Shown here piece by piece: positions 7,241 to 15,611 of a stretch of 64,000 nucleotides of DNA. Origin of the DNA: Solwaraspora sp. WMMA2065 (GTDB lineage: Bacteria; Actinomycetota; Actinomycetes; Mycobacteriales; Micromonosporaceae); the NCBI RefSeq assembly GCF_030345075.1, contig NZ_CP128361.1, positions 2,790,001-2,854,000 on the forward strand, written 5' to 3'. Position 1 is the stretch's first letter, and each line of letters begins with the position of its first letter. Both the position numbers and the translations under genes were made by a program. The notes beneath the pieces were generated by a model, which was not told the DNA's origin, did no database searches, and was given only the letters and a program-made list of their open reading frames with translations.

Positions 7241-8892
7241 CGTGCCGCCTCCTCCAGGTTCGCCACCGGTGCACCGGGCCGGTCCTGGCCGTCCGCCCCG
7301 CCGCGCCGGCCGCCCCGGCGCAGGGTACGCAGCACCATGACGTCCTCCCGGCTCAGCCCGAGCGCCAGCACCACGCCCACGTAGACGGTCACCACCACCG
7401 GCAGCCCGACCAGCAACTGCTCCGGCCAGCCGGGCAGCAGCAGCCGGACCACCAGCCCGGCGGCCAGCGCGACCAGCCCGGCGGCGAGCCCTTTGAGCAT
7501 GCCAACGGTCACCGGCACCGCGTGGATCAGGGCCCGCACCTGCAGCACCCGGGCGACGTTGACCACCGCCAGGGAGATCGCCCAGGCGACCGCCGCGCCG
7601 ATGATCCCGTACGCCGGGATCAGCCACAGGTTGAGCAGGATGTTCAGCAGCAGCGCGGCGATGTTGTCGTACATGTTGACCGCCACCCGGCCGGACATGT
7701 TCAACACCGTGCCGCACGGCCCGGTGGCCGCGTTGACCAACTGCCCGACCGCGAGGACCAGGGTGACCGCAGCGCCGGCGGCGAACCCGCCGCCGAAGAC
7801 CGTCAGCAGACTCTCCGGGAAGACCAGCAGCGCCACGAACGCCGGCAGCGACAGCCGCACCACCCAGCCGGTGGCGGCGCCGTAAATTCGCCGTACCTCG
7901 TCGGCCCGCCCCTGGTGGTGCAGGTACGCCAGGTACGGCCCGAACGCGGCGTTGATCGGGGCCAGCACGAAGATCGCCACGGTGACCAGCCGGGTGGCGA
8001 CGTTGTAGACACCGATCTCGTCGTTGGCGAAGAAGCCGAGCATCAGGGTGTCGACCCAGATCAGGCCGGTCGACGACAGCGACGACACCCAGCTGACCGT
8101 GGAGAAGCTGAACAGTTGCCGGGGCCGGTAGACGACCGGGCCCGGCGCGACCCGGCGCATCAGCCGGGCCAGCGCGCCGAGGGCCAGCAACGCGGCCGAC
8201 CAGCCGGCGATGACCAGCGCCCAGTAGCTGCCGGTGACGCCGGCGCCGAGGATCAGGGCCAGCGCGGTCAGTACGAACCGGGTACCCGGTTCGTAGATCT
8301 GCCCGATCAGGGTGAACGGCCGCTGGGTGCGCCAGCCCCGGGTGGCGGCGAGCGCCGCCTCGCAGACGGTCAGCGCCGGCAGGGTCAACGCCACCAGGCG
8401 CAGCCCGGTGACCAGGCCGGGGTCGTGCAGCGCGGCGGCCAACGCGGGGGCGGCCACGGCCAGCGCGACCGCGATCGCGGTCGCCGAGCCGGCGGAGATG
8501 GCCAGGCCGAGCCGGATGGTGCCACGGATCGCGGCCGGGTCGTCGTCGGCGAGGTGTACGGCGACGAACCGGGTCAGCCCGGCCCGGAACCCGGACAGCG
8601 ACAGCAGGCTGAGCAGGGCCAGTACGGCGTAGCACTGGGCGTACTGGCCGACTTCGCTGATCCCGAGGAACCGGGCCAGCAGCAGCATGACCAGGAAGAC
8701 CGCGCCCTGGTTGAGGATCGCCCCGACCAGGTTGAGTCCGCCGCCGCGGGCCATGCCGCGGATGTGCTGGTCGCCGGAGTCAGGGCCCGACGGGGTACCG
8801 GACGGGGTGCCAGGGGCGGGGCCCGACGGGGTACCAGGGGCGGGGCCCGACGGGGTGCCGGCGGCGGGGGCCGGGGGCGGCTCGGCCGTCAC
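7237..8892 (-). CDS. Wzx-type polysaccharide flippase (MATE-like)
   Basis: The product is 551 residues from GTG 8892, two bases after the preceding gene ends. A Pro/Gly/Thr-rich cytoplasmic N-terminus of about 45 residues carries repeats of PAPGTPSG. It is followed by MARGGGLNLVGAILNQGAVF and about 12-14 hydrophobic segments characteristic of oligosaccharide flippases. Such proteins move undecaprenyl-linked repeat units across the membrane. It sits between the chain-length gene and the sulfotransferase. A start nearer the membrane domain (about residue 46) is possible if the repeat is not translated. Confidence 0.9.
   Translation of the reverse strand: MTAEPPPAPAAGTPSGPAPGTPSGPAPGTPSGTPSGPDSGDQHIRGMARGGGLNLVGAILNQGAVFLVMLLLARFLGISEVGQYAQCYAVLALLSLLSLSGFRAGLTRFVAVHLADDDPAAIRGTIRLGLAISAGSATAIAVALAVAAPALAAALHDPGLVTGLRLVALTLPALTVCEAALAATRGWRTQRPFTLIGQIYEPGTRFVLTALALILGAGVTGSYWALVIAGWSAALLALGALARLMRRVAPGPVVYRPRQLFSFSTVSWVSSLSSTGLIWVDTLMLGFFANDEIGVYNVATRLVTVAIFVLAPINAAFGPYLAYLHHQGRADEVRRIYGAATGWVVRLSLPAFVALLVFPESLLTVFGGGFAAGAAVTLVLAVGQLVNAATGPCGTVLNMSGRVAVNMYDNIAALLLNILLNLWLIPAYGIIGAAVAWAISLAVVNVARVLQVRALIHAVPVTVGMLKGLAAGLVALAAGLVVRLLLPGWPEQLLVGLPVVVTVYVGVVLALGLSREDVMVLRTLRRGGRRGGADGQDRPGAPVANLEEAAR
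8780..8870. repeat. GC-rich tandem repeat encoding PGTPSG units
   Basis: Units such as GGGGCCCGACGGGGTACC recur about three to four times within the 5' end of the flippase gene and encode the PAPGTPSG repeats. The repeat number may vary between strains. Confidence 0.6.
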
Positions 8893-8893
8893 G

Positions 8894-10015
8894 TCACCGC
8901 CCCGGGTGCGGTTCGAGCGAGCCGCCCGCGCCGTAGACCCGACCGGCGGTACGGGACACCTGCCCGACCGGGGTGGCCCGGCCGACCCGGGCGGCCGGGA
9001 TCTCCCGGGTCTCGTCGCCGCCGGTCGGACCGGGCCCGGAGGGCGGGGTGGGGTCGCCGCTGGGCGACGCCGGCGGTTCACCGGCCCGGTTGCGGGCGAG
9101 CAGTTCCAGCATGGCGACCAGGACCACGGCGAGCAGCAGCCCGGCGCCGGCGACCGGCACCGTGGTGTTGACCAGGCTCCTGGTGCGGGACACGGCCCGG
9201 ACCGCGCCGACGCTGGTCACCTCGGTCGGGTCGGCCGCCTGGGCCTGCGCCCTGGCCGCCTGTAGGCCCTGCCGGGCCGAGGAGAGGGCGCTGGTCGCGG
9301 CGTCCCGCTGGGCGAGCAACGCCTCGTAGTCGGGCAGTTTCGGACCGATGGTGTCGAGCCGGCGCTGCCCGGCCTCGATCGCCTCGGTGGCGGCGTCGAC
9401 GCCCCGGCCGTTGCCGACCGCCTGCATCTGCAGTCGCTGCTGGCGCAGGCTGGCCAGCTCGTTCAGCGTCGCCTGGTAGATCTTGTCCGGCTGGGTGACC
9501 TCGTTCTCGTCCTCCCAGGCAGTGATCGCGGCGGTCGCCTCGGCGACATCGGTGCTGGCCGCGGTGACCTGCTCGGTGGCGATCGCGACCTGGGAGGAGA
9601 AAAGGAAGGCGAGGGCCCGTTCGGCGGTCGCGGCGAGCACCGGGTTCACCATCGACCGGTCCGCCGACGCGAAGGTGATCTCCATCTGGCTGCTCGCCCC
9701 GACCTGGCTGACCACCAGCCCGGACCGCAGCCGGTTGGCGGCGACGCCGGTTTCGGCGGTCACCTCGTCCACGACCCGGGGTGAGGTGGCCGCAGCGCTG
9801 AACGCGGCGGCGAACTGGTTCGCCGCCTGGTTGCCGGTGTACTGCTGAGCGGCTGCCCCGCCGACCAGTGCCGGTGCCGCCACGTACGCGGTCGCGGTGT
9901 ACTGCTGCGGGGCGATCAGCACCAGGGTCGCGGCCGCCCCTGCGGCCAGCACCGGCACACCGGCCAGTAGCCACAGCCGTCGGCGCGCGATGCGCAGGTA
10001 GTCGACGATCTCCAC
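8894..10015 (-). CDS. Wzz-type chain-length / tyrosine-kinase-adaptor-like membrane protein
   Basis: The product is 373 residues from GTG 10015, preceded by TAGGAG with good spacing. It begins VEIVDYLRIARRRLWLLAGVPVLAAG, an N-terminal membrane segment. A long periplasmic coiled-coil region with QQYTATAYV follows, and a second membrane segment (about residues 285-310) precedes a disordered Pro-rich cytoplasmic tail. This is the classic Wzz/CapA topology used to set polysaccharide chain length. There is no Walker motif, so a kinase partner would have to lie elsewhere. Confidence 0.85.
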   Translation of the reverse strand: MEIVDYLRIARRRLWLLAGVPVLAAGAAATLVLIAPQQYTATAYVAAPALVGGAAAQQYTGNQAANQFAAAFSAAATSPRVVDEVTAETGVAANRLRSGLVVSQVGASSQMEITFASADRSMVNPVLAATAERALAFLFSSQVAIATEQVTAASTDVAEATAAITAWEDENEVTQPDKIYQATLNELASLRQQRLQMQAVGNGRGVDAATEAIEAGQRRLDTIGPKLPDYEALLAQRDAATSALSSARQGLQAARAQAQAADPTEVTSVGAVRAVSRTRSLVNTTVPVAGAGLLLAVVLVAMLELLARNRAGEPPASPSGDPTPPSGPGPTGGDETREIPAARVGRATPVGQVSRTAGRVYGAGGSLEPHPGR

Positions 10016-10026
10016 GCTATGGGCTC

Positions 10027-11622
10027 CTACTCGTACCGAAATTGTGGTGCCGGGGTGGTCACCGACCCGGTGCCGGCCCGGCCGTGGGTGATGGCGTCCG
10101 CGACTCGGCCGTGGGTCGTCGCGCTGGTCGTGCGACCGTGCGCGATGGCGCCGGTCGTCCGGCCATGGGCGATGGCGCTGGCCGCGGCGGCAAACGCGAC
10201 GAAGTACCACAGCGTCACCACGTTGGAGATGACGTTGGAGCCGAGGCTGACCGCGATGAACACCACCACACAGCCGGCGAAGCCGACCGCGACGCCGCGT
10301 TCCAGGCTGTCCGGCGGGGCGCGGCGCAACGCCGTACGGGCGGTGTACAGCAGCAGCACCAGCATCGCCAGGTAGGCCAGCAGCCCGGCCAGACCGGTCT
10401 CCACGTACGCCCGCAGCAGGTCGTTGTGCGGCTTCTTCGCCTCTGAGGTCTCGTGCTGGGTCATGTTCGGCCCGATCCCGGTGACCGGGTTGCGGTTGGC
10501 CAGGGTGACGATCTCCGCCCAGTAGTCGACCCGCCATTGCAGAGTGTTACCGGTCGGCCCGCCGCCGGTGGGCCGGACCTCGGCGAGCTGGGCGAACCTG
10601 TCCCCGACCGAGGGCAGCAGGCTGACCCCGACGACCGCGACGACCAGCAGGGTGGCGAGCATCCGACCGCTGCGGTGCAGCACCGCGACGACGATCAGCC
10701 CGAGCGCCGCACCGAGGATCGCCGAACGGGTGTTGGTCAGCATCAGGAACACCAGGGAAAGCCCGAGCAGTACGGCGAGGACCAACTGGGCGCGCCGGGC
10801 CAGGAACCGGTAGATCGCGAACCCGAAGACGATCATGAACATCAGGTACCGGCCGAAGGTGGTCGACTGGCTGAACGGGCCGCTGACCCTGATGAACTGG
10901 CCTTTGACCTCGGACGGCACCTGCCCGAAGGCACTGGCCAGCACGGTGTAGAGCAGCGCCAGAGCCAGCGAGCCGTAGCAGGCGATCAGGATCCGCCGGA
11001 CCGCCGCCCGGTCGGGCATCAGCTGTTCGAGTACCACGAACATGACCACCACGGTCAGAATCCGCATCGCCTCGAGCAGGCTCGGCGTCGGCCGGTTCGC
11101 GCCGAACGCGCTGACCAGCGCGGTCGCGCCGACCAGCAGCATCGCGAAGCCCAGCGGGGTGCCACGCAGCCGGCCGCTGCGGCGCAACTGGGCGGCGAGC
11201 CAGAGCCCGGCGGCGAGCAGGAAGAGCACCGCGACCATGGTCGACGGGTCGCTCAGCCGGGACGCCTGGTCGGTGTCTGCCCGGCCGGCGGTCGGTCCGC
11301 TCAGCTTGACCACGTCCAGCAGCGGACGCACGGCGAGCATCAGGATCACGTACCCGGAGAACCGGGTGATGGCCAGCACTCCGACGGCGGCTCCGGCGAC
11401 GAGGGCGATCGGCAGCACCACGCCGCGCCGGTCACCGGCGGCGAGCGCCAGGCCTGCGGCGACGGCGACGGCCGCAGCGGCGACCGCAGCGAGCACGCTG
11501 AGCAGCCGGCCCACTGGCCGGGGTTCCCGCTGTCGTCTGGTCACCGCACGCCGATCCGCTGTCCCGCTTCGCCCGTTGTCCCGCTGCGCCCGCTGTAGCG
11601 TCGAGCTGCGCCGCAGCCGCAC
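10027..11622 (-). CDS. O-antigen ligase / Wzy-type polymerase
   Basis: The product is 531 residues with about 11-12 transmembrane segments and a large external loop (about residues 345-400) containing WRVDYWAEIVTLANRNPVTGIGPN. This matches the Wzy_C/WaaL family. The family polymerises or transfers undecaprenyl-linked glycans at the outer face of the membrane. The C-terminus carries an unusual run of four degenerate 9-residue repeats (AIAHGRTTG, AIAHGRTTS, ATTHGRVAD, AITHGRAG). Start is GTG 11622; the first ~35 residues are basic and cytoplasmic. The chain-length gene follows after 11 bp. Confidence 0.88.
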   Translation of the reverse strand: MRLRRSSTLQRAQRDNGRSGTADRRAVTRRQREPRPVGRLLSVLAAVAAAAVAVAAGLALAAGDRRGVVLPIALVAGAAVGVLAITRFSGYVILMLAVRPLLDVVKLSGPTAGRADTDQASRLSDPSTMVAVLFLLAAGLWLAAQLRRSGRLRGTPLGFAMLLVGATALVSAFGANRPTPSLLEAMRILTVVVMFVVLEQLMPDRAAVRRILIACYGSLALALLYTVLASAFGQVPSEVKGQFIRVSGPFSQSTTFGRYLMFMIVFGFAIYRFLARRAQLVLAVLLGLSLVFLMLTNTRSAILGAALGLIVVAVLHRSGRMLATLLVVAVVGVSLLPSVGDRFAQLAEVRPTGGGPTGNTLQWRVDYWAEIVTLANRNPVTGIGPNMTQHETSEAKKPHNDLLRAYVETGLAGLLAYLAMLVLLLYTARTALRRAPPDSLERGVAVGFAGCVVVFIAVSLGSNVISNVVTLWYFVAFAAAASAIAHGRTTGAIAHGRTTSATTHGRVADAITHGRAGTGSVTTPAPQFRYE

Positions 11623-11675
11623 ACCCGGACCACCGTCCGCCCCTGCCGAGGCGGACGGAGGTCAATCTGCCGCCC

Positions 11676-11699
11676 CGGTGGGCCGGCCCCGGCCCACCG
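11676..11699 (-). terminator. Hairpin between the GT4 and ligase genes
   Basis: CGGTGGGCC (11676-11684) and GGCCCACCG (11691-11699) form a 9-bp GC stem with a 6-nt loop, 77 nt past the GT4 stop; a third half (GGTGGGCC) follows at 11709. It may attenuate transcription into the ligase gene rather than stop it. Confidence 0.5.
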
Positions 11700-11775
11700 T
11701 TGTTCGCCGGTGGGCCGGCCTAATCTAGCTGGATCCTCGACGAGCCAGTATGGGCCGACACGCCGGGGCCGGCCA

Positions 11776-13029
11776 TCAGCCGTCCGGTTCCGTACGGGTC
11801 CGGCGGCGGGGCCGGATCAGCTGCGGTCCACGGGGGGCGAGCAGCTCCAGGTACAGCGCTTCCAGCTCGGCGGTGGCCGCGTCCCAGGTGTACTCGGCAC
11901 AGACCCGGTCACGCAGGGCTTTCGCTCCGGTGCGCTCCGCGTCCGGATCGGCGGCGACCTGGCGCAGCGCCCGGATCAGATCGTCGACATCGCCGTCGCG
12001 GAAGATCCGTTGCCCGGGGCCGTCGGCGGCGAGCACCTCGACGTGCGGGGTGATGTCGCTGGCCACCACCGGCAGGCCGTAGGAGGCCGCTTCCAGCAGG
12101 GTCAGCGGCAGCCCTTCCAGCCGGGACGGCTGGACGAATCCGGCGGCGTGCGAGTAGAGCTCGGCCAGCAGATCGCCGTACGCGAACCCGGTGAAGACGA
12201 CCCGGGGGTCGTCGACGGCCTCGGCGCGCACCCGGGCGACGAAGTCGTCGCTGAACGACGATCCGCCGACGATGGCCAACCGCAGGTCGGTGTCCACCTG
12301 ACGGAAGGCGCGGACCAGCAGGTCCGCCGACTTCTCCGGGACGAGACGGCCGACCATCAGCAGGTACCGGCCGGGGGTGAGGCCGAAGCGGGGGCCGATC
12401 TGTCGGGCCGGGACCTGGCGTGGGATACCGACCCCGTTGGGGATGTAGCTGGCCGTACTGCCGAACCTGGTCTGGTAGTGGTCGGCCAGGCCGCGGGATA
12501 CGGCGACCCGGGCGTCGGGCACGTACCCGCTGAGCCAGTGGGCGGTGCCGAGCACCGTCTGGGCGAGCCTGCTCCACTTGGCCCGTTGCTGGTCGAGGCC
12601 GTGTACGGTGAGCACCACCTTGCTACGGGCCAGGTAGCGGGGCAGCGGCGCGACCAGCCCCGGACCGAGACCGTGGTAGTGCACGATGTCCGGCCGGTCA
12701 CGCATGGCGGCCAGGGTCGAGGTGGTGGAGTGCACGATGGCGTCGAGGTGCTTGCTGGCCACGGTCCGTACCTGGCGCAGCCGTACGCCGCGGTACCGGT
12801 CCATCGGCACCGATCCGTAGCTGGGCCGGCAGTAGACGGTGACGTCATGGCCCCGACCGGCGAGCCGGCTGGCCAGCTCCTCGACGTGGCGCTCGATCCC
12901 GCCGTACGTCGCGGGCATCCCCTTTTGTCCGATCATGGCTATCCGCAGCCGCCGGTGCTCCGGTCCCGGTTCGACACCATGCTGGTCGACCGGAAACGAA
13001 CCGCCGGTCACCTGATGGGGTACGGCCAC
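11776..13029 (-). CDS. GT4-family glycosyltransferase
   Basis: The product is 417 residues from GTG 13029, with AAGGAGG just upstream. It shows the GT-B architecture: an N-terminal acceptor domain starting LRIAMIGQKGMPATYGGIER (about residues 28-47), and a C-terminal donor domain with MVGRLVPEKS (about 240-249) and the EX7E motif region PSRLEGLPLTLLEAASYG (about 325-342). It transfers a nucleotide-activated sugar to a glycan or lipid acceptor with retention of configuration. It begins 24 bp after the polyprenyl synthase gene, linking the ebo-like part to the polysaccharide part of the run. Confidence 0.9.
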   Translation of the reverse strand: MAVPHQVTGGSFPVDQHGVEPGPEHRRLRIAMIGQKGMPATYGGIERHVEELASRLAGRGHDVTVYCRPSYGSVPMDRYRGVRLRQVRTVASKHLDAIVHSTTSTLAAMRDRPDIVHYHGLGPGLVAPLPRYLARSKVVLTVHGLDQQRAKWSRLAQTVLGTAHWLSGYVPDARVAVSRGLADHYQTRFGSTASYIPNGVGIPRQVPARQIGPRFGLTPGRYLLMVGRLVPEKSADLLVRAFRQVDTDLRLAIVGGSSFSDDFVARVRAEAVDDPRVVFTGFAYGDLLAELYSHAAGFVQPSRLEGLPLTLLEAASYGLPVVASDITPHVEVLAADGPGQRIFRDGDVDDLIRALRQVAADPDAERTGAKALRDRVCAEYTWDAATAELEALYLELLAPRGPQLIRPRRRTRTEPDG

Positions 13030-13053
13030 GATGCCTCCTTGGGGTCCTGCGGG

Positions 13054-14193
13054 TCAGCTCTGCCGCTCGGCCACCGATTCAGCCAGGGCGGTCAATTCCG
13101 TGCGCGTCTCGGGGGTCAACGACGCATCGACGAGAATGGTCACCGCTTCCTGGGTACGAATCCGGATCATCTGCTCGATCGCCTCGAGAGCTCCCGTGTC
13201 GACGATGATGCTGCGCAGCTCGTCGGCCCCGGTCGGGTCCAGCTCCGGATTGCCGAACAGCTCTCGCAACCGGGCTGCCTGGCTGCGGTCCGCCAGGTTG
13301 CGGGCCTGCGCCATCATCACCGTCGACTTGCCCTCTCGCAGATCATCGAGCACCGACTTGCCGGTGACCGCCGGGTCGCCGAACACCCCGAGTACGTCGT
13401 CGCGGAGCTGAAACGCGTCACCCAGTGGATCACCGAAGGCAGCGTACGCGTCCAGCAGTTCCGGCTCGGCCCCGGCAAGGGCGGCACCGATCTGCAATGG
13501 TCGGGTAACTGTGTATCTGGCGGCTTTCATCCTGATTACCGTCAGCGCACTGGCCACCGAACCATCGCCGACGCCGGACACCAGATCCAGGTACTGCCCG
13601 GCGATCACCTCGGTCCGCATTCCGGCGAAGACCGCGTAGCCGCGCCGGATCTGCTCGGCGTCGAGCCCGCACTCGTGGAACATCTGGTCCGCCCAGGCGG
13701 CGCAGAGGTCCCCGCAGAGCAGCGCGGCGTTGTGACCATACCGGCCGGAGTCGCCCCGCCAGGACGAGCGAGTGTGCAGGTCGGCGAAGATCCGGTGCAC
13801 CGACGGCTCACCCCGGCGGCGGTCGCTACCGTCCATGATGTCGTCGTGAATCAGCGCGAACGCGTGGAAGATCTCCAGCGCGGCGGCGGCCGCGACGATC
13901 TCCTGGCAGTCCGCTCCCCCGGCGCCGCGCCACCCCCAGTAGCAGAAGACCGGGCGCAGCCGCTTGCCGCCGACCAGGACGAACCGACGCAGTGTGTCGT
14001 ACACCCCGCGCGGTGCCCCGTCCGGCCAGTGCGGATCCTGCCGGTCAAGGAACGCCGTCAGTTCGACGTCGCACCGCTCCCGCAGCGACCAACCCACCGA
14101 ACCGGCACCGGCCGGGGCGTCCGGACCCGAACCGGCACCGGCCGGGGCGTCCCGACCCGAACCGTCGCCGGGGCGGGCCGGCGCCACGGTCAC
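13054..14193 (-). CDS. Trans-polyprenyl diphosphate synthase (GGPP synthase type)
   Basis: The product is 379 residues. The first Asp-rich motif is IHDDIMDGSDRRRG (about residues 115-128) and the second is FQLRDDVLGVFGD (about 261-273). GGKRLRP (about 74-80) binds substrate diphosphate. These identify an E-type isoprenoid chain elongation enzyme, probably making a C15-C20 diphosphate. A Gly/Ala/Pro-rich N-terminal tail of ~35 residues precedes the catalytic domain. It overlaps the phosphodiesterase stop by 4 bp and would supply the prenyl donor to the EboC/UbiA-type prenyltransferase of the same operon. Confidence 0.92.
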   Translation of the reverse strand: MTVAPARPGDGSGRDAPAGAGSGPDAPAGAGSVGWSLRERCDVELTAFLDRQDPHWPDGAPRGVYDTLRRFVLVGGKRLRPVFCYWGWRGAGGADCQEIVAAAAALEIFHAFALIHDDIMDGSDRRRGEPSVHRIFADLHTRSSWRGDSGRYGHNAALLCGDLCAAWADQMFHECGLDAEQIRRGYAVFAGMRTEVIAGQYLDLVSGVGDGSVASALTVIRMKAARYTVTRPLQIGAALAGAEPELLDAYAAFGDPLGDAFQLRDDVLGVFGDPAVTGKSVLDDLREGKSTVMMAQARNLADRSQAARLRELFGNPELDPTGADELRSIIVDTGALEAIEQMIRIRTQEAVTILVDASLTPETRTELTALAESVAERQS

Positions 14194-15611
14194 CGGGACA
14201 CCTCGGGCGACGGCGACGGTGCCGGTGCACCGGCGTCGAGCCCGGCCAACTCCAGCAGCAGCGACTTGACCTCGGTGGCGGCGAACCGGTCCCGGGCCGG
14301 CGCCGGGTCCGAGCAGAGCAGTACCGGGCCGTCGGCGGGGTCGTCCGGCAGCCGGCCGTGTGAGCCACGGACCGCCCGCGCGCCGGCGTCCAGCCCGACC
14401 ACGTTCATCGTGTACCGCAGCCCGATCTTCTTGCGGGCCAGGGCGATCGCCGCCCGCGCCTTGGCTGCACCCGGGTTGGCCGGGTCGAACAGCAGCTCCG
14501 CCGGGTCGTAGCCGGGCTTGCGGTGAATCTCCACCAACCGGGCGAAGTCCGGCGCTGCTGTGTCGTCGCGCCAGTAGTAGTAGGTGAACCAGGCCTGCGG
14601 CTCGGCCACCAGCACCAGCTCACCGGAGCGCGGATGGTCCAGGCCGGCAGCAGCCTTCCCGTCGGCGTCGAGGACCTGCGCCACGCCCGGCAGGCCGGCA
14701 CAGAGCTTGGCCACCGACGCGACATCGGCCGGATCCCGGACGTACACGTGGGCGATCTGGTGGTCGGCGACGGCGAACGCCCGCGACGTCCACGGATCCA
14801 GGTACTCCATCCCGGCCTGGGAGTAGACCCGCAGCAGCCCTTCGGCGCGCAGCAGCCGGTTGACGTGCACCGGCTGTGACACATCGGTGATGCCGTACTC
14901 GGACAGCGCCACCACGGTCGCGCCGCGTGCCGCCGCCGCGTCCAGCAGCGGGGCGAGCACCGCGTCGAGTTCGGCGGCCGCCCGCTGCGCGTGCGGCCCG
15001 CCGCCGCCATAGCGCTGCAGGTCGTAGTCGAGATGCGGCAGGTACGCCAGGGTCAGGTCCGGCGAGTGGTCGGCCATGATCTGCCGGGTCGCCTTCGCGA
15101 TCCACTCCGACGACACCAGCCCGGCACCCGCCCCCCAGTAGTTGAACAGCGGAAACGTGCCGAGCCGGCCGGTCAGCTCGTCGTGCAGCTGCGGCGGATC
15201 GGTGTAGCAGTCCGGATCCTTGCGCCCGTCGGCGTGGTAGATCGGCCGGGGGGTGACGGTCCAGTTGACGTCCGCACCCATGGCGTACCACCAGCAGATG
15301 TTCGCCACCGTGTAGTCGGGGCGGAACCGGCGCGCGGCCTGCCACAGTTTCTCCCCGCCGACCAGGGCGTTGTGCTGCCGCCAGAGGAACACCTCGCCGA
15401 GGTCGCGGAAGTACCAGCCGTTGCCGACGATACCGTGGCCGGACGGCGGCTCGCCGGTCAGGAAGGTGGACTGCACCGAGCAGGTGACCGCCGGCAGCAC
15501 GGTGCCGAGCTCGGCCTGGAAGCCGGTGTCGGCGACCGCCGCCAGCCGGGGCATGTGGCGCAGCAGCCGGGGGGTCAGGCCGACCACGTCGAGCACGAGC
15601 AGCGGGTTCAT
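14190..15611 (-). CDS. Alkaline-phosphatase-superfamily phosphodiesterase of an ebo-like cluster
   Basis: The product is 473 residues from ATG 15611, overlapping the EboE-like stop by 4 bp. The N-terminus LLVLDVVGLTPRLL supplies a metal-binding Asp. The nucleophile region is LPAVTCSVQSTFLTGEPPSGHGIVGNGWYF (split here as residues about 39-69). Later SEYGITD (about 240) and PHLDYDLQRYG (about 193-204) carry further metal ligands. This is a type I phosphodiesterase/nucleotide pyrophosphatase-like fold. It has no signal peptide, so it should act in the cytoplasm, perhaps removing phosphate from the cyclitol or prenylated intermediate. The substrate is unknown. Confidence 0.85.
   Translation of the reverse strand: MNPLLVLDVVGLTPRLLRHMPRLAAVADTGFQAELGTVLPAVTCSVQSTFLTGEPPSGHGIVGNGWYFRDLGEVFLWRQHNALVGGEKLWQAARRFRPDYTVANICWWYAMGADVNWTVTPRPIYHADGRKDPDCYTDPPQLHDELTGRLGTFPLFNYWGAGAGLVSSEWIAKATRQIMADHSPDLTLAYLPHLDYDLQRYGGGGPHAQRAAAELDAVLAPLLDAAAARGATVVALSEYGITDVSQPVHVNRLLRAEGLLRVYSQAGMEYLDPWTSRAFAVADHQIAHVYVRDPADVASVAKLCAGLPGVAQVLDADGKAAAGLDHPRSGELVLVAEPQAWFTYYYWRDDTAAPDFARLVEIHRKPGYDPAELLFDPANPGAAKARAAIALARKKIGLRYTMNVVGLDAGARAVRGSHGRLPDDPADGPVLLCSDPAPARDRFAATEVKSLLLELAGLDAGAPAPSPSPEVSR

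Noticed and set aside
6389-8635. A 748-residue open frame on the minus strand
   Set aside because: Only its last 283 residues are the sulfotransferase; the rest is an out-of-frame shadow of the flippase gene.
7522-9171. Long plus-strand open frame (549 residues, Gln/Gly/Arg-rich)
   Set aside because: Composition is typical of antisense shadow in GC-rich DNA, and it lies wholly opposite the flippase and chain-length genes.
11710-14511. 933-residue plus-strand open frame
   Set aside because: It is antisense to GT4, polyprenyl synthase and part of the phosphodiesterase gene; no domain is recognisable.
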